Source: a virus
Virus record (IMG/VR): IMGVR_UViG_3300033149_005152
Span: 1-64,000 of that record
Strand: one strand, 5' to 3'
Length of the DNA: 64,000 nucleotides
The position numbers and the translations under genes were made by a program. Positions 1 to 8,189 of this stretch are shown piece by piece. How positions within the stretch are numbered: position 1 is the first letter of the stretch; every line of letters begins with the position of its first letter. Under the pieces are notes generated by a model that saw only the letters and a program-made list of their open reading frames with translations, did not search any database and was not told the origin of the DNA.

Positions 1-192
1 ATTAGTATTCATATGTCCTATTAAGATCATTTTTCCCTCATCTCTTATTATTGTACCTACAGTAAAATTCTTTTCTAAAAACTGAAAATGCTCAGTTTCT
101 AGTTTACAATTACCATGCACATTTTCCAACTTCAATTCTTCAGGAAAAATAAACTTTTCAAATTTCAAATCACTTATTTCAAATAAACTCAT
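1..192 (-). CDS. Hypothetical protein, 3' end outside window
   Basis: The frame is open from the ATG at 190-192 to the left edge, so only the first 64 codons are visible. The product starts MSLFEISDLKFEKF. Its first residues and its whole ribosome-binding/start region match those of the phosphoribosyltransferase gene just upstream (25 identical bases). No family recognised. Confidence 0.6.
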   Translation of the reverse strand, partial: MSLFEISDLKFEKFIFPEELKLENVHGNCKLETEHFQFLEKNFTVGTIIRDEGKMILIGHMNTN

Positions 193-205
193 GTTTTCTT
201 TCTCC
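181..205 (-). repeat. 25-bp direct repeat covering a start codon (copy 1)
   Basis: The 25 bases at 181-205 are identical to 597-621. In both places they hold the ribosome binding site, the ATG and the codons for MSLF of the following gene. This looks like a duplicated translation-initiation region. Confidence 0.7.
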
Positions 206-233
206 AGTCCAGCAAATGTTTATTCATGTTTTA

Positions 234-608
234 TTATCCTATATTCCATATCGCTTTAATCCAAAGTTCTCTAATTTTGTTTCTGGCAAAAATAACAAGA
301 CCACATTGGTCGTGCCATTCATCATGCAATCTATCAGCCATAGTTCTCAAACTATTTCCAGTTGTATAAACATCATCTACAATCAATTCCCTATTGACTC
401 CATCCGACTTATATTTTCTCAACTGTTTAGCAAACCTCAAACCACCTTCTGGAATACCCACAACCGAATCAAAAGATGGTAACAAGTAATTCGCCGCAAT
501 ATGAGCTAATGTTTCCAAATCTTCATCTGTAAGAGCACCACAATCAATCAACCAATCAGAATATGAACCACTGTGCAATTTAAAATCACCTAACTTAAAT
601 AAACTCAT
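234..608 (-). CDS. Phosphoribosyltransferase-like protein
   Basis: 124 aa. Residues 74-87 (ELIVDDVYTTGNS) form the PRPP-binding signature of type I phosphoribosyltransferases (two acidic residues, then TTG), preceded by a VVGIPEGGLRFA loop typical of the orotate phosphoribosyltransferase fold. The protein is shorter than cellular PyrE (about 200 aa), so it is a minimal PRTase domain; the acceptor base cannot be told. It probably acts in nucleotide salvage, in line with thyX downstream of the same transcript direction. It starts within the 25-bp repeated initiation region. Confidence 0.75.
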   Translation of the reverse strand: MSLFKLGDFKLHSGSYSDWLIDCGALTDEDLETLAHIAANYLLPSFDSVVGIPEGGLRFAKQLRKYKSDGVNRELIVDDVYTTGNSLRTMADRLHDEWHDQCGLVIFARNKIRELWIKAIWNIG

Positions 609-621
609 GTTTTCTTTCTCC
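597..621 (-). repeat. 25-bp direct repeat covering a start codon (copy 2)
   Basis: Second copy of the sequence at 181-205, here giving the RBS and start of the phosphoribosyltransferase-like gene. Confidence 0.7.
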
Positions 622-625
622 TTCT

Positions 626-1381
626 TTAATACTTCCTATGTTTCCTTTTGTAAACATAATCTTTCAAATTTCTAAGTCTTTCAGCCCTTTCTATTAAATA
701 TTCATCTATTTCCAACCTTTTTCTAGCCGCAACACTTTTAAATATAGGATGCCTAGATAAAGAATCTACTATTATTTTAATACCATGCTGATCTTTTATC
801 TGTTTCCTAAGTTTTCTCCCCGTCAAATTATTTTCATATAACATATTATTTTGTAATTTAGTGGAAACAACTTTGTTGCCGCCAACCCACTTTCTAGAAG
901 GATTTATTATCCGTACAAACGTTCTTTTCTGTGGAGAAATTATATCCGCAACCCTTACTCTCTGAATATCATTATTTATCAAATCATCTAAAGTGGGGAT
1001 TAATTTACCACTAGGATGATTATGAAACGTCCAAGTTATTCCTTTTTTATCTTGCACTGATTTCCACATTAATTTTTTAAACTTTTTATCACCAACCCTA
1101 ACCTCACTTCTTTTTCCCTGTGAAAAAAACCTTCCAACGGATTTTTTACCTTTTCTTGGAACATTAACATACATCCCCTCATAAAACCTACTCAACACTT
1201 GAGACTCTGGACTTTTTACAAATTTTGATCTATAATCTGGAAATCTTTTTAATACTTCTTTTTCAACTATTCTATCTACTTCCCTAGGAGACATCCTCCT
1301 CAAGCGGGAAATACCTCCGGAAAAACTAGGTCGTTTTTTAATAAGTATATTATATAACTGCTTAAAAGACAATTTTCGCAT
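626..1381 (-). CDS. JAMM/RadC-like domain protein
   Basis: 251 aa, very basic. The central segment TFHNHPSGKLIPTLDD fits the zinc-binding signature HxHP-x6-[ST]-xx-D of JAB/JAMM (MPN) metalloproteins, and HNHPSG is the RadC form. The flanking N- and C-terminal regions are Lys/Arg-rich and match nothing I know. A tail- or head-associated isopeptidase-like enzyme is possible. The upstream catalytic Glu of JAMM proteins cannot be assigned with certainty. Confidence 0.55.
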   Translation of the reverse strand: MRKLSFKQLYNILIKKRPSFSGGISRLRRMSPREVDRIVEKEVLKRFPDYRSKFVKSPESQVLSRFYEGMYVNVPRKGKKSVGRFFSQGKRSEVRVGDKKFKKLMWKSVQDKKGITWTFHNHPSGKLIPTLDDLINNDIQRVRVADIISPQKRTFVRIINPSRKWVGGNKVVSTKLQNNMLYENNLTGRKLRKQIKDQHGIKIIVDSLSRHPIFKSVAARKRLEIDEYLIERAERLRNLKDYVYKRKHRKY

Positions 1382-1408
1382 TAATTAACAACTCACCCAC
1401 TTTTCTAG

Positions 1409-1507
1409 TTATAATTTCATCCTTGCTCTTCGTAAAGCTCTACGTATTTTAGAACCTTTTTTTCTCCTACCAGCTTTTTTAGACCTAGGGCCAACCCATT
1501 TGCTCAT
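1409..1507 (-). CDS. Small basic protein
   Basis: 32 aa (MSKWVGPRSKKAGRRKKG...), about half Lys/Arg. A GGAG box lies before the ATG, inside the end of the upstream gene. Possibly nucleic-acid binding or a virion-packaged peptide; no family recognised. Confidence 0.5.
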   Translation of the reverse strand: MSKWVGPRSKKAGRRKKGSKIRRALRRARMKL

Positions 1508-1510
1508 ATT

Positions 1511-1858
1511 TTAACTCCACATATATCCAATTAAAGGTATTGCAATTTGGAATAAAGAATAATCATCATTTATTTCAGAAATAGCTTTCCACACAGGAGC
1601 ATAACTTCCCATTCCATCATCTTCTTTTGCTAATTTAGCTAAAAATCTTCTTAGATCATCTGCTATTTTTTTAGCATATCGTTGATTTTTTTCATTCTCC
1701 GCTTCCCTAAAACCATACATCTTTCTCCACACATCCGTTAAAAATTCTTGAATTGGAAGAGCATTATCTTCTATTATTTTATCTGATATATCTATATTCC
1801 AACAATCTATCAATTCAACAAAATCATAACCATCAAATTTATATTCTTTATTTTCCAT
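1511..1858 (-). CDS. Hypothetical protein
   Basis: 115 aa, mixed charge, predicted mostly helical, with GGAGGAAAAT before the ATG. It ends in a hydrophobic stretch (FQIAIPLIGYMW). Not recognised. Confidence 0.7.
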   Translation of the reverse strand: MENKEYKFDGYDFVELIDCWNIDISDKIIEDNALPIQEFLTDVWRKMYGFREAENEKNQRYAKKIADDLRRFLAKLAKEDDGMGSYAPVWKAISEINDDYSLFQIAIPLIGYMWS

Positions 1859-1913
1859 ATTTTCCTCCTTTTTCTATTCATCAGATAATAAAGAATTAAA
1901 ATAATCACAACGG

Positions 1914-2063
1914 TTACTTATTATTTTTTTTCTCCTTATCACATTCCGGTTGTTTCTGGTGATAAATATCTGTTACAATATGCACAGGATTAGAAGGCCA
2001 TTCTTTTTCACACTTTTCTATAACCTCATCAACATCATCAAAAAAATTACTATCATGCTTCAT
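1914..2063 (-). CDS. Small acidic protein
   Basis: 49 aa. The start ATG (2061-2063) overlaps the TGA of the upstream gene (2060-2062), the ATGA coupling seen throughout this genome. No family recognised. Confidence 0.6.
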   Translation of the reverse strand: MKHDSNFFDDVDEVIEKCEKEWPSNPVHIVTDIYHQKQPECDKEKKNNK

Positions 2064-2314
2064 TCATAATCACCCTTACATAAAGATATATTTTCTTCCA
2101 ATCCGTACATATTTCCTCCTTTTTCTCTTGAGCTATCCGCATATAAAGCATCTATGATAAGCACATATTTGCCTTCCATATTAATTATTTTAATAGAATT
2201 TACTTCTGGAAAAATTGGATGATTTATGCAAACTGCTACAGTTTCTTCCCCCAAATCCTCCTTAAAAAAAGAATTTATTTTTGTAATCAATTGAGTAAAT
2301 TCATTCAAATTCAT
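2060..2314 (-). CDS. Hypothetical protein
   Basis: 84 aa from the ATG that follows AGGTGATAAAT. A GTG three codons earlier is open too but lies on top of the Shine-Dalgarno. Not recognised. Confidence 0.7.
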   Translation of the reverse strand: MNLNEFTQLITKINSFFKEDLGEETVAVCINHPIFPEVNSIKIINMEGKYVLIIDALYADSSREKGGNMYGLEENISLCKGDYE

Positions 2315-2331
2315 ATTTATCACCTAACTTT

Positions 2332-2562
2332 TTAATCTGTTGGATGAAATGGTAATTTTTCATATACCGCAACAAAAATATCATCAGGACAAATAAAATA
2401 ACCATCGGGATCAACACGAACAATATATTGATTACGCTTAAAATCACGTATTTCTCCCTGCATATTAATTGTACAATCAAAAGGAACTTTCACAGCTTGT
2501 ATTACCGGATGTTTTCTTCTATATTCTGTCCAATTTATCATATCTAAATTTATTTCATTCAT
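2332..2562 (-). CDS. Hypothetical protein
   Basis: 76 aa from MNEINLDM. The start was chosen because GGAG lies six bases upstream, at the end of thyX; the TTG four codons earlier would sit inside that site. No domain recognised. Confidence 0.7.
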   Translation of the reverse strand: MNEINLDMINWTEYRRKHPVIQAVKVPFDCTINMQGEIRDFKRNQYIVRVDPDGYFICPDDIFVAVYEKLPFHPTD

Positions 2563-2563
2563 T

Positions 2564-3208
2564 TTATTCTCCAAATATTACAGGTAATTTTTTAACAAAT
2601 TCCTCTCTTAAAGGTACCATTATCTCTCTCATTTGAGGATGTGCCTTTTCAGAACACCTTAAATCAAAAATATGCTTCCATTCCCTTAAATTTGCAGTCA
2701 TAACTATTTCTGTTTTTAAACTATTAGGCAATACTGAACGTGCTTGTTGGGGAGACCAACCATTACTTATCATATTTTGATAAGCACATTCACAATTAAG
2801 CATATGACAAAACCACTGATACTCAGGACTATGATCTTCATCATAATGATTATAAAAAAAATGGTATTCGCCAGGCTCGGTTTTCATCCAAGGTGGTATA
2901 ATAAATGTTACACCACCACTATAATTGCAAAAACGTGTACTCTCCTGAGAGTAAGAAGCTAATCTATGTCTCACCAACTCATGAGTTACACCACGATCAC
3001 AAATAATCTTTACGGTTACATTACAATGTTCTATCACGCTCAAATGGCCTTTTTTAATTATCCCTTTTATAAATTTTTCTGCCGATTCTTCCGTTATTTT
3101 ATTTTCACTTTTATAACAAACTCTCCCCGCTCTTTCTATTCTCTCGAGCATTAATTTAAATTCTTCATCTGTTGTCCAAATCTCAAAAGAAGGTTTTATT
3201 AATCTCAT
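2564..3208 (-). CDS. thyX: Flavin-dependent thymidylate synthase
   Basis: 214 aa, close to the usual ThyX length. ThyX makes dTMP from dUMP using methylenetetrahydrofolate and NADPH with FAD. Residues 80-92 carry the ThyX signature RHRxxSxxxxSxR (RHRLASYSQESTR), and HLSVIEH precedes it as in the family. Together with the class II ribonucleotide reductase it supplies DNA precursors for the phage. The gene overlaps the RBS of the next gene. Confidence 0.95.
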   Translation of the reverse strand: MRLIKPSFEIWTTDEEFKLMLERIERAGRVCYKSENKITEESAEKFIKGIIKKGHLSVIEHCNVTVKIICDRGVTHELVRHRLASYSQESTRFCNYSGGVTFIIPPWMKTEPGEYHFFYNHYDEDHSPEYQWFCHMLNCECAYQNMISNGWSPQQARSVLPNSLKTEIVMTANLREWKHIFDLRCSEKAHPQMREIMVPLREEFVKKLPVIFGE

Positions 3209-3219
3209 ATTTTTATCCC

Positions 3220-3660
3220 TTAAAATTCTATTTGTCTTAAAAGTTCACCATTATTATTCTTTTTTAGTTTTTCTATTATATCTACTTTTTCTTCTACAGG
3301 CGGTTCTGACCCTGCAACACCTTCATCATGTGTAACCCAACCAAAAAAATGATCAGGAGAAAGGATAGTACTAGGAACGGTAGCAGTAATAATAGGAAGT
3401 TCATTATTAGAAGCATCTATTGGTCTCGTATCAAAAGGAATAACATTTCTAGACGGAACTTCCTCTTTCTCTATAAGTGCTTTTTTACGTCTTTTTTTGG
3501 TTATAGTTCTTTCGATCTTATTTTTTGCAATATAACGCTTAAACATCCTTCGGTTTGCCTCTTTAATTCTTTCATTCCTTCTTCTCGTTTTCCACAACCG
3601 TAATTTATTTAATAAATTATTCGTAAATTTATTTATCCATTTTACGACCTGTACCATCAT
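3220..3660 (-). CDS. Hypothetical basic protein
   Basis: 146 aa with an Arg/Lys-rich N-terminal half and an acidic C-terminal half. The start ATG lies 32 bases inside the end of the preceding membrane-protein gene. Not recognised. Confidence 0.65.
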   Translation of the reverse strand: MMVQVVKWINKFTNNLLNKLRLWKTRRRNERIKEANRRMFKRYIAKNKIERTITKKRRKKALIEKEEVPSRNVIPFDTRPIDASNNELPIITATVPSTILSPDHFFGWVTHDEGVAGSEPPVEEKVDIIEKLKKNNNGELLRQIEF

Positions 3661-3853
3661 GATACCTTTCCCATATTTTAATCCATTTATTTAAAAGCAT
3701 TGAATTGACTATCACCTTCAACTTAAGCCCCTCAAACTCATGAATTAAAATATACAAATCTTTCTTTATCTTATTTACCTTATTAATTTCCTTTTGTACT
3801 TTTAATATTATAGCTATTCCTATACAAATTCCAGCAAAAATAAACAAATACAC
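3629..3853 (-). CDS. Small membrane protein
   Basis: 74 aa from GTG (a TTG two codons later has the better-spaced GGGG box). Residues 1-17 form one hydrophobic helix, followed by a Lys-rich predicted coiled coil. The type II topology resembles phage lysis accessory or inner-membrane proteins, but no family can be named. Confidence 0.6.
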   Translation of the reverse strand: MYLFIFAGICIGIAIILKVQKEINKVNKIKKDLYILIHEFEGLKLKVIVNSMLLNKWIKIWERYHDGTGRKMDK

Positions 3854-3877
3854 CCCAAATCAACCATCCCCTTTTAA

Positions 3878-4534
3878 TCAATTTTTCACTTTTATTATTA
3901 TTTCTTTAACTTTGGCTCTTTCTAATTCTTTTTCAAACTCGCATTTAGCACGTTCTTCATATTTTTTAACCATTTTGGGAAGAAATTTCTTCTGAATTTC
4001 TTCAACTGATCGAGGGACAAATTTTTTAGTAACTCTTCCTGGCTTCTTTCTCTCTGCTATTTCTTTTTCAGATAAAGGCTTATTTGCTTCAAATTCATCA
4101 GGCCATACGTACGAATCTGGTAAAATATTCTTTCCCCCCGATATATCCTCTACTTGCTCTTCTACCGATAAATCCAACCATCTTTTAGGAAGAGCCTTAG
4201 CTTTATATGCCTTTTTATAATCATAACGGGTATCAGAATCTTCTTCAATCTCACATGTTTTTAACCATTCATCATACTGCATACCATGCTCATGCACAGC
4301 AAGGGCACCAGGAGCAATCACTGTAATGTTATACTCACCATCTTTCTCCTTTTTTACCTCAATAACTTCATGTAAAAAAGGAGGAGCTTTTTCATTTATT
4401 TCCTTACTTATCTCTAACGTTATAATTTTTGCCAAGTTATTTGCGTCCTTCTTTAATTTCTTAGGTAAATCTTTTTCAAAAAATTTACCCAATTTTTCTA
4501 ATTTATCTATTCCAGGACTTGATTTAATAGGCAT
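3878..4534 (-). CDS. Possible HK97 gp10-like tail completion protein
   Basis: 218 aa, Lys/Glu-rich. The motif ALAVHEHG, preceded by amphipathic helices and a short beta hairpin, resembles the core of HK97 gp10-like neck proteins. The rest is a long helical extension. Position on the distal side of the connector genes is compatible. The assignment is tentative. Confidence 0.35.
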   Translation of the reverse strand: MPIKSSPGIDKLEKLGKFFEKDLPKKLKKDANNLAKIITLEISKEINEKAPPFLHEVIEVKKEKDGEYNITVIAPGALAVHEHGMQYDEWLKTCEIEEDSDTRYDYKKAYKAKALPKRWLDLSVEEQVEDISGGKNILPDSYVWPDEFEANKPLSEKEIAERKKPGRVTKKFVPRSVEEIQKKFLPKMVKKYEERAKCEFEKELERAKVKEIIIKVKN

Positions 4535-4581
4535 TATACATCATCACTTCCTACTGAAAAACAATTAGTTGTATTTTCATT

Positions 4582-5475
4582 TTATACTCCAAATTTGTCT
4601 AAATCCACCCAATTCATATTTATTAAAGACCAAAAATCCCTGGCTAAGCCCTTTAATAAATATTTATAGGGTAACATTCCATAACCGTTATTCCCCCAAT
4701 GTTTGCCCCAAGAATTTCTAATCAAAAAAGCACCAGTTGTTGCCACTTGATTCCTCTCATTTAAAATTATATAATTGTCATCGTAACCAGCTATCATTAC
4801 AGCGTGACCCCATTGTGCCTTCTCGTCATTACAGGGATAGGGAATATCTCCCTCAAATCCTCCCTCATTAAACGAATCAAATCCATAAAAACCACATACA
4901 GCAGGAACACCATATGATAACCATATTTTTACTCTTTGCAAAACATCTTCCCTGTTAATATCAGGAAAATCATGTCTAAAATAACAAATTGATTCGTAAT
5001 TATCAGCTACAGCATATACAAAAGCAGGAGGTTCCTCATCAATATAATTTGCATGTTCATAATAATCCCAATATTTATTTGGAGGTGCGCCGCATAATGC
5101 AATAGCTCCCATCGTAGACCTTAAATAAGCTCCCGTATCACCCGTTACTTTCATTAAATTTCTTGTCGTTTTATATATAAATAATTTAGAAGTTTGCAAA
5201 CATTTTCCAAACATCCTATTTTGAAAATACTCAATCATACCACCTACAGCATGTGCAGTACAAGAACCAATACTTCCCTGGTTTTCTATTGGGGAACAAT
5301 ATTTTGTTAAATCTACCTTAGAAAGTAATTCGGCAGGTTTTTCCTCATTAATTTTATGACTAATTGTGATTGATCGTAATTTATCATTATATTCATGATA
5401 ATCTCTTAAATCAGGCAAATCTGGAATCCAGCCATTCAAAATCATTCTCTCAGTTTCAACATTAATTCTACTCAT
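4582..5475 (-). CDS. Papain-like (C1) cysteine peptidase
   Basis: 297 aa. The full papain triad is visible: oxyanion Gln66 and nucleophile Cys72 in ENQGSIGSCTAHA, His224 in WGHAVMIAGY, and Asn254 in RNSWGKHWG. The N-terminal LPDLRDY segment is typical of bacterial C1A enzymes. There is no signal peptide, so it acts in the cytoplasm or travels in the virion. Its start overlaps by 8 bases the end of an HExxH protein gene, so the two peptidase-like genes are translationally linked. Target unknown. Confidence 0.9.
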   Translation of the reverse strand: MSRINVETERMILNGWIPDLPDLRDYHEYNDKLRSITISHKINEEKPAELLSKVDLTKYCSPIENQGSIGSCTAHAVGGMIEYFQNRMFGKCLQTSKLFIYKTTRNLMKVTGDTGAYLRSTMGAIALCGAPPNKYWDYYEHANYIDEEPPAFVYAVADNYESICYFRHDFPDINREDVLQRVKIWLSYGVPAVCGFYGFDSFNEGGFEGDIPYPCNDEKAQWGHAVMIAGYDDNYIILNERNQVATTGAFLIRNSWGKHWGNNGYGMLPYKYLLKGLARDFWSLINMNWVDLDKFGV

Positions 5476-5848
5476 TTTTATCCTCCTTAAATTCTAAAAG
5501 GAAAACTTTATTTTCTAAAAATCTTACAACTTCGTGAATCGCTTCTCTGCACTCACTTTCAGTAATATATCGAGAATTTGCTAAAGCATCCAACCTGCCT
5601 AAAAACACATGAGCTACTTCATGAAAAGCTGAACGGCTAAGATTTTTTAAATTGGGTTCTATCGGCCATTTTTTACCAAGGGTAATAGACGCTGTAGCTC
5701 CACTCAAATTAAGAGTAAACATAGCAAGAGCTTCTCCTACATTATCATGAAAATAGTATACTCTCCACCTTCCAAGATCAAAAAATTGCAACCATTTATC
5801 AGCTTCTTTTTGAAATATTTCAAAATGACCGTCATTTACAACATACAT
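5468..5848 (-). CDS. HExxH zinc-metallopeptidase-like protein
   Basis: 126 aa. Residues 76-80 read HEVAH, the zinc-binding HExxH of zincins, in the context AFHEVAHVFLGRLD. This small, SprT-like arrangement is common in phages. It overlaps the papain-like peptidase gene by 8 bases. Substrate unknown. Confidence 0.7.
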   Translation of the reverse strand: MYVVNDGHFEIFQKEADKWLQFFDLGRWRVYYFHDNVGEALAMFTLNLSGATASITLGKKWPIEPNLKNLSRSAFHEVAHVFLGRLDALANSRYITESECREAIHEVVRFLENKVFLLEFKEDKNE

Positions 5849-5864
5849 TTTTAATACCTTTTCC

Positions 5865-6047
5865 CTATTTTTTCTTTTTCTTGTTTTTCTTTTTAATTTT
5901 AGAATTTTTACGTAAGCCTAATTTACCGCCCATCATGGCTCCTTCTCCTTCTTCATCTTTAAGAGCGTGGAAACCTTTTCCTCTACCTCTACCATCCCGT
6001 GGGCCTCTTGCATCCCTGGGTGGGCCAGTTTTGTTTCGTCTCGGCAT
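5865..6047 (-). CDS. Internal in-frame ORF: Gly/Arg-rich small protein
   Basis: 60 aa starting MPRRNKTGPPRDARGP. The ATG at 6045-6047 follows GGAGGT with a six-base spacer, an ideal start inside the methyltransferase frame. The sequence resembles the DUF5320-type MPR-DGTGP opening of small bacterial proteins and ends in a poly-Lys tail. It is either expressed separately as well as in fusion, or is a once separate gene that lost the upstream stop codon. Confidence 0.5.
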   Translation of the reverse strand: MPRRNKTGPPRDARGPRDGRGRGKGFHALKDEEGEGAMMGGKLGLRKNSKIKKKNKKKKK

Positions 6048-6830
6048 AGTATTACCTCCATTCACATATATTCTTTTTTTTGCTATATCATAATATTCCT
6101 TCGATATTTCACTTCCTATATATTTTCTATTAAGCAAAATCGCCGCTTCAACAGTCGTTCCGCTTCCCATCATTGGATCATATACAACATCTCCTTTATT
6201 AGACCAACTAATGATATGATCTTTAGCTAACTGAATAGGAAAAACAGCAGGATGTTTATAAACAAATTTCTTCTCGTGTCCAACTTTACATAACCATATA
6301 TTATATCTTTGACCATAGGGAACTATAATTTTTTTAGAACTTTCTTTCATACTCCCGTCTTTTTGTCTTGTAACGTTTTTCCCCCATGAACCAATATGCC
6401 CCTCATAAACGTTTTTCCTGTCTTTAATGGGATTAAAAGTATTAGGTTTTCCTTTAGAAAATACAAACATATATTCAAATATTTGATGATACCTATTAGA
6501 AGAAGGTTTTGAAAAATTATTTTTCTGATATATCATTGTATCATGTAGATTAAAACCGATTTTCTTAAAATAAAGTGCTTGTTTAAAACTTGTTCCTGTT
6601 TCACTTCTATTTATTACAGCATCTCCAACAATCCAAACAACAACACCACCCTGCTTAGTAACTCTAAATAACTCTTTTGCTATTTTCTCAAAATCAAAAA
6701 AAGAATGACATCCCCCATAAGTTCTTAAATCATCATAAGGAGGAGAAGTAACTACCAAATCAACAAAATTATCAGACATTCTTGACATCGTTATCAAACA
6801 ATCTTCATTATAAATTTTGTTTATTTCCAC
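5865..6830 (-). CDS. DNA methyltransferase with C-terminal Gly/Arg-rich extension
   Basis: 321 aa. Residues 28-32 (TSPPY) are the catalytic motif IV of amino-methyltransferases (N4-cytosine or N6-adenine). DPMMGSGTT (about 218-226) is the AdoMet-binding motif I placed C-terminally, giving the beta-class order. It probably protects phage DNA from host restriction; no cognate nuclease is nearby. The enzyme domain ends near residue 255. The last 60 residues are a different, Gly/Arg- then Lys-rich domain with its own perfect ribosome binding site (see 5865-6047). Confidence 0.9.
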   Translation of the reverse strand: MEINKIYNEDCLITMSRMSDNFVDLVVTSPPYDDLRTYGGCHSFFDFEKIAKELFRVTKQGGVVVWIVGDAVINRSETGTSFKQALYFKKIGFNLHDTMIYQKNNFSKPSSNRYHQIFEYMFVFSKGKPNTFNPIKDRKNVYEGHIGSWGKNVTRQKDGSMKESSKKIIVPYGQRYNIWLCKVGHEKKFVYKHPAVFPIQLAKDHIISWSNKGDVVYDPMMGSGTTVEAAILLNRKYIGSEISKEYYDIAKKRIYVNGGNTMPRRNKTGPPRDARGPRDGRGRGKGFHALKDEEGEGAMMGGKLGLRKNSKIKKKNKKKKK

Positions 6831-6835
6831 TTTAT

Positions 6836-7255
6836 TTAAGCTCCAAATTCATAAAAAACAAACAATTTCCCTTTTTTTATTCCAAATTCCTTCGCATCCT
6901 TAAGATCAGCAAACCAAATATCTACCCAATTCTTTTTTCTTTTATGCATAGTATCTTCTACAATATAAAAACCACTCCGATATTTATTTTTTCCAACAAT
7001 ATCCAAATATACTTTTGTTCCGTAAGGAGCAATTTTTAAAATATCCCTGGAAACAGCTATGTAACCATTTTGAACTCTTTTATTAGATGCAGTTATAAAT
7101 GGCGTATTATCTGTTTCGCATTCTCTAGAAGTATATGCAGTTACAATTACTTTACCAACTGAATATTGATAAACAACACCATAATTTGTTGCTGTAGTTA
7201 CTGGAGAAAATAAGACGAAAAATAAAATTAAAATGTATAAAATTAGTTTCCCCAT
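6836..7255 (-). CDS. Secreted 3D-domain protein (cell-wall hydrolase-like)
   Basis: 139 aa. Residues 1-22 form a signal peptide or anchor. VTAYTSRECETDNTP followed by DTMHKRKKNWVDIWF matches the 3D domain (three conserved Asp, double-psi beta-barrel) found in Gram-positive cell-wall hydrolases and Rpf/MltA-type proteins. It probably acts on peptidoglycan outside the membrane, in lysis or envelope remodelling. Glycan specificity cannot be told. Confidence 0.75.
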   Translation of the reverse strand: MGKLILYILILFFVLFSPVTTATNYGVVYQYSVGKVIVTAYTSRECETDNTPFITASNKRVQNGYIAVSRDILKIAPYGTKVYLDIVGKNKYRSGFYIVEDTMHKRKKNWVDIWFADLKDAKEFGIKKGKLFVFYEFGA

Positions 7256-7267
7256 TTCATCAATCCT

Positions 7268-7666
7268 TTATTCTTCATCATAATCAAAATATTTTTCCCT
7301 TAAAATTACTTTATCATCCTTTTTAACATAAAAAGAATAACCTTCCTCTCTTAAACGCTCTATTTCTGCATCCAAACAACGAGAACATATATTTTCCTCA
7401 ACAATTCTATATATTCTAGTTTCAATATCGTAATCCTCCCCTTTTATTTCAAATTCAGCTTCTTCCCATTTACATATATCGCACAACTGTTTTTTCACTT
7501 TATTTACTCCTCTACGAGCATCATCCATTATTCTTTCAACAACTTTATTTATTTTAGGAGTTGGAACTGGCCCTATTGGATTTTTTAATCCTTCTTCCAC
7601 CTTTTTAAGAAATTCTTTAGATTCCTTGATGTTTAGTCGTGGTGTGGGAGTTATTGGTAATGCCAT
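7268..7666 (-). CDS. Zinc-ribbon-like protein
   Basis: 132 aa. Two CxxC pairs (CDIC and CSRC, about 30 residues apart) suggest one structural zinc site. The N-terminus is Pro/Lys-rich, the C-terminus acidic. RBS GGAGG lies before the ATG. Function unknown. Confidence 0.65.
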   Translation of the reverse strand: MALPITPTPRLNIKESKEFLKKVEEGLKNPIGPVPTPKINKVVERIMDDARRGVNKVKKQLCDICKWEEAEFEIKGEDYDIETRIYRIVEENICSRCLDAEIERLREEGYSFYVKKDDKVILREKYFDYDEE

Positions 7667-7677
7667 TTTTTATCCTC

Positions 7678-7998
7678 CTAATCAAATTCTATAGCTCTTA
7701 ATAATTTTTTTGACTTTTCCATTTTGGAAGAGTTAATACCCGCTGATCTATCATCTATTAAATAAGCAACCTCTGTATATTGTGTACTATCTATATCCGA
7801 AGCATAATTTAACCTAATGCTAAGCATATCCCCATCCCTTAGAACAATATTACGACCAAGCTCACACGCATGTCCTCCACTGGTTAAGATAACAGTATAT
7901 AATTCAGGAGCGACTTTCTCAAAAGTTAGGACTTTGTGCACATTACTCATTCTCTTTTCCTCAGATTCTATAAGTTCTCTTAACTCATCTTCAGTCAT
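7678..7998 (-). CDS. Hypothetical protein
   Basis: 106 aa from MTEDELRE. The GTG four codons earlier overlaps the GGAGG box, so the ATG is preferred. N-terminal helix, then beta-rich. Not recognised. Confidence 0.7.
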   Translation of the reverse strand: MTEDELRELIESEEKRMSNVHKVLTFEKVAPELYTVILTSGGHACELGRNIVLRDGDMLSIRLNYASDIDSTQYTEVAYLIDDRSAGINSSKMEKSKKLLRAIEFD

Positions 7999-8047
7999 TA
8001 AATCCTCCACCAGATTTCCTTTATTTTATTTTCTCATTTACCTCATA

Positions 8048-8164
8048 TTATGCTAAACATGATCCAAAAGCCCATAACCAAAAACACGTATAAACAAATA
8101 ATACAACAATTACAATAACAGCCACCATAATAAAAATAATTACTGTATCCCTTAAAGTTATCAT
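8048..8164 (-). CDS. Small membrane protein
   Basis: 38 aa with a single hydrophobic helix covering most of the protein (about residues 8-26) and an aromatic C-terminus. The RBS is weak. Possibly a holin-like or regulatory membrane peptide. Confidence 0.5.
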   Translation of the reverse strand: MITLRDTVIIFIMVAVIVIVVLFVYTCFWLWAFGSCLA

Positions 8165-8189
8165 TATCCTAATATATATCCCCCATTAT

